A DNA stretch of 64,000 nt. It comes from Lucifuga dentata. Its lineage: Eukaryota; Chordata; Actinopteri; Ophidiiformes; Bythitidae. Position numbers and translations under genes: made by a program. This document shows, one piece after another, positions 63,315-64,000 of this stretch (positions within the stretch are counted from its first letter, which is position 1; each line of letters starts with the position of its first letter). The stretch lies in contig VXCM01002852.1 in assembly GCA_014773175.1 (NCBI GenBank), forward strand, positions 1-64,000. Direction: 5' to 3'. The notes under the pieces are model-generated. The model was not told the origin of the DNA. It ran no database searches and worked only from the letters and a program-made list of their open reading frames with translations.

Positions 63315-64000
63315 TTACTTGTTATAATCATTTTTCAGTATGCGTCCTCTTACTGACTCTCTGGTCTGACTAATGAGTCCTACTGCAGTTGGGAAGAAAC
63401 TGTTTTTGTGGCGTGAAGTTTTGGTCTTGATGGACCGTAGCCTCCTGCCAGAGGGGAGTGGCTCAAAAATATGATGTCCGGGGGGGGAGGGGTCAGCCAC
63501 AATCTTTTCCGCTTGTCTCCAAGTCCTGGAGGTGTACAGGTCCTGGAGGGATGGTAGATTGCAGCCAATCACCCCTCTCAGCAGAGCGAATGATACACTG
63601 CAGTCTGCCCTTGTCCTTGGTGGTGGCAGCAGCGTATCAGACTGTTATGGAGGAGGTGAGGATGGACTCGATGATGGAAGTGTAGAAGACTACCATCATA
63701 GCTGTTGGCAGTTTGAACTTCTTCAACTGCCGCAGGAAGTACATCGTCTGCTGGGCTTTCTTGGTGAGGGAGCTGATTTTCAGCTCCCACTTGAGGTCCC
63801 TAGTGATGATGGTGCCCAGGAAGCGGAAATGCTCCACTGTGTCGACTGGGGCATCACACAGGGTGATGGGGGTGGGTGGGGCTGGGTTCTTTCTGTAGTC
63901 CACTATCATCTCCACTGTCTTTAGGGCGTTGAGCTCCAAGTTGTTATGTCTGTATCAGGTCACCAGATGGTCAATCTCCCACCTGTAGGCAGACTCATCC
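63315..64000 (-). mobile_element. LINE ORF2 C-terminal part (L2/CR1/Rex-like), truncated by the window edge
   Basis: On the minus strand, from the window edge inward: ESAYRWEIDHLVT, LNALKTVEMIVDYRKNPAPP, HFRFLGTIITRDLKWELKIS, KKAQQTMYFLRQLKKFKLPT, then GCNLPSLQDLY and HHIFEPLPSGRRLRSIKTKT. This is the thumb and C-terminal region of fish L2/CR1/Rex-type reverse transcriptases. The copy is dead: a stop replaces Trp in the expected ITVW motif (about 63637), another stop follows LVT, and a frameshift precedes GCNLPSLQ. It lies in lman2l intron 3, antisense. The catalytic palm lies outside the window. Confidence 0.8.

Overview
This 64-kb window looks like animal nuclear DNA, most likely from a teleost fish. 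It is AT-rich, its genes are split by GT-AG introns, microsatellites are abundant, and fish-type LINE and DNA-transposon remnants fill introns and intergenic DNA. There is no operon-like organisation. Fifteen single-N positions mark closed assembly gaps. Six have a duplicated flank of about 53-67 bp and the others sit in homopolymers, so several local 'duplications' are assembly artefacts.

Layout: (1) 1-11.3 kb is intergenic, with LINE tails, the first copy of a palindromic TTAA-ended element, a second fold-back element, tetranucleotide arrays and some low-repeat islands. (2) 11.3-25.5 kb (+) holds htra4, a secreted trypsin-like protease with IGFBP, Kazal, protease and PDZ domains on nine exons. 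(3) 30.9-36.6 kb (-) holds tm2d2, a TM2-domain membrane protein on four exons, whose last intron carries a LINE relic and a MADF-bearing transposon remnant. (4) 39.1-42.9 kb (-) holds a complete seven-exon T-box gene of the Tbx2/Tbx3 subfamily. (5) 42.9-60.6 kb is a gene-poor, transposon-rich stretch with a few unique islands. (6) From 60.6 kb (+) the first three exons of lman2l, an L-type lectin ER/Golgi cargo receptor, run off the right side of the window. A LINE fragment occupies the last 0.7 kb.

The htra4 (+) then tm2d2 (-) arrangement matches human 8p11.22 (PLEKHA2-HTRA4-TM2D2-ADAM9). This supports calling the protease htra4 rather than htra1 or htra3, as do its PDZ residues. On the far side of tm2d2, ADAM9 is replaced by the T-box gene and lman2l. 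These genes do not form one pathway; they are neighbours by synteny.

No undescribed multi-gene system is evident. The most notable observations are a family of nearly palindromic TTAA-ended elements (about ten copies, two in htra4 introns and one in an lman2l intron), a one-base frame conflict in htra4 exon 7, an assembly duplication in htra4 exon 9, and an unusual location for a Tbx2/3-type gene.
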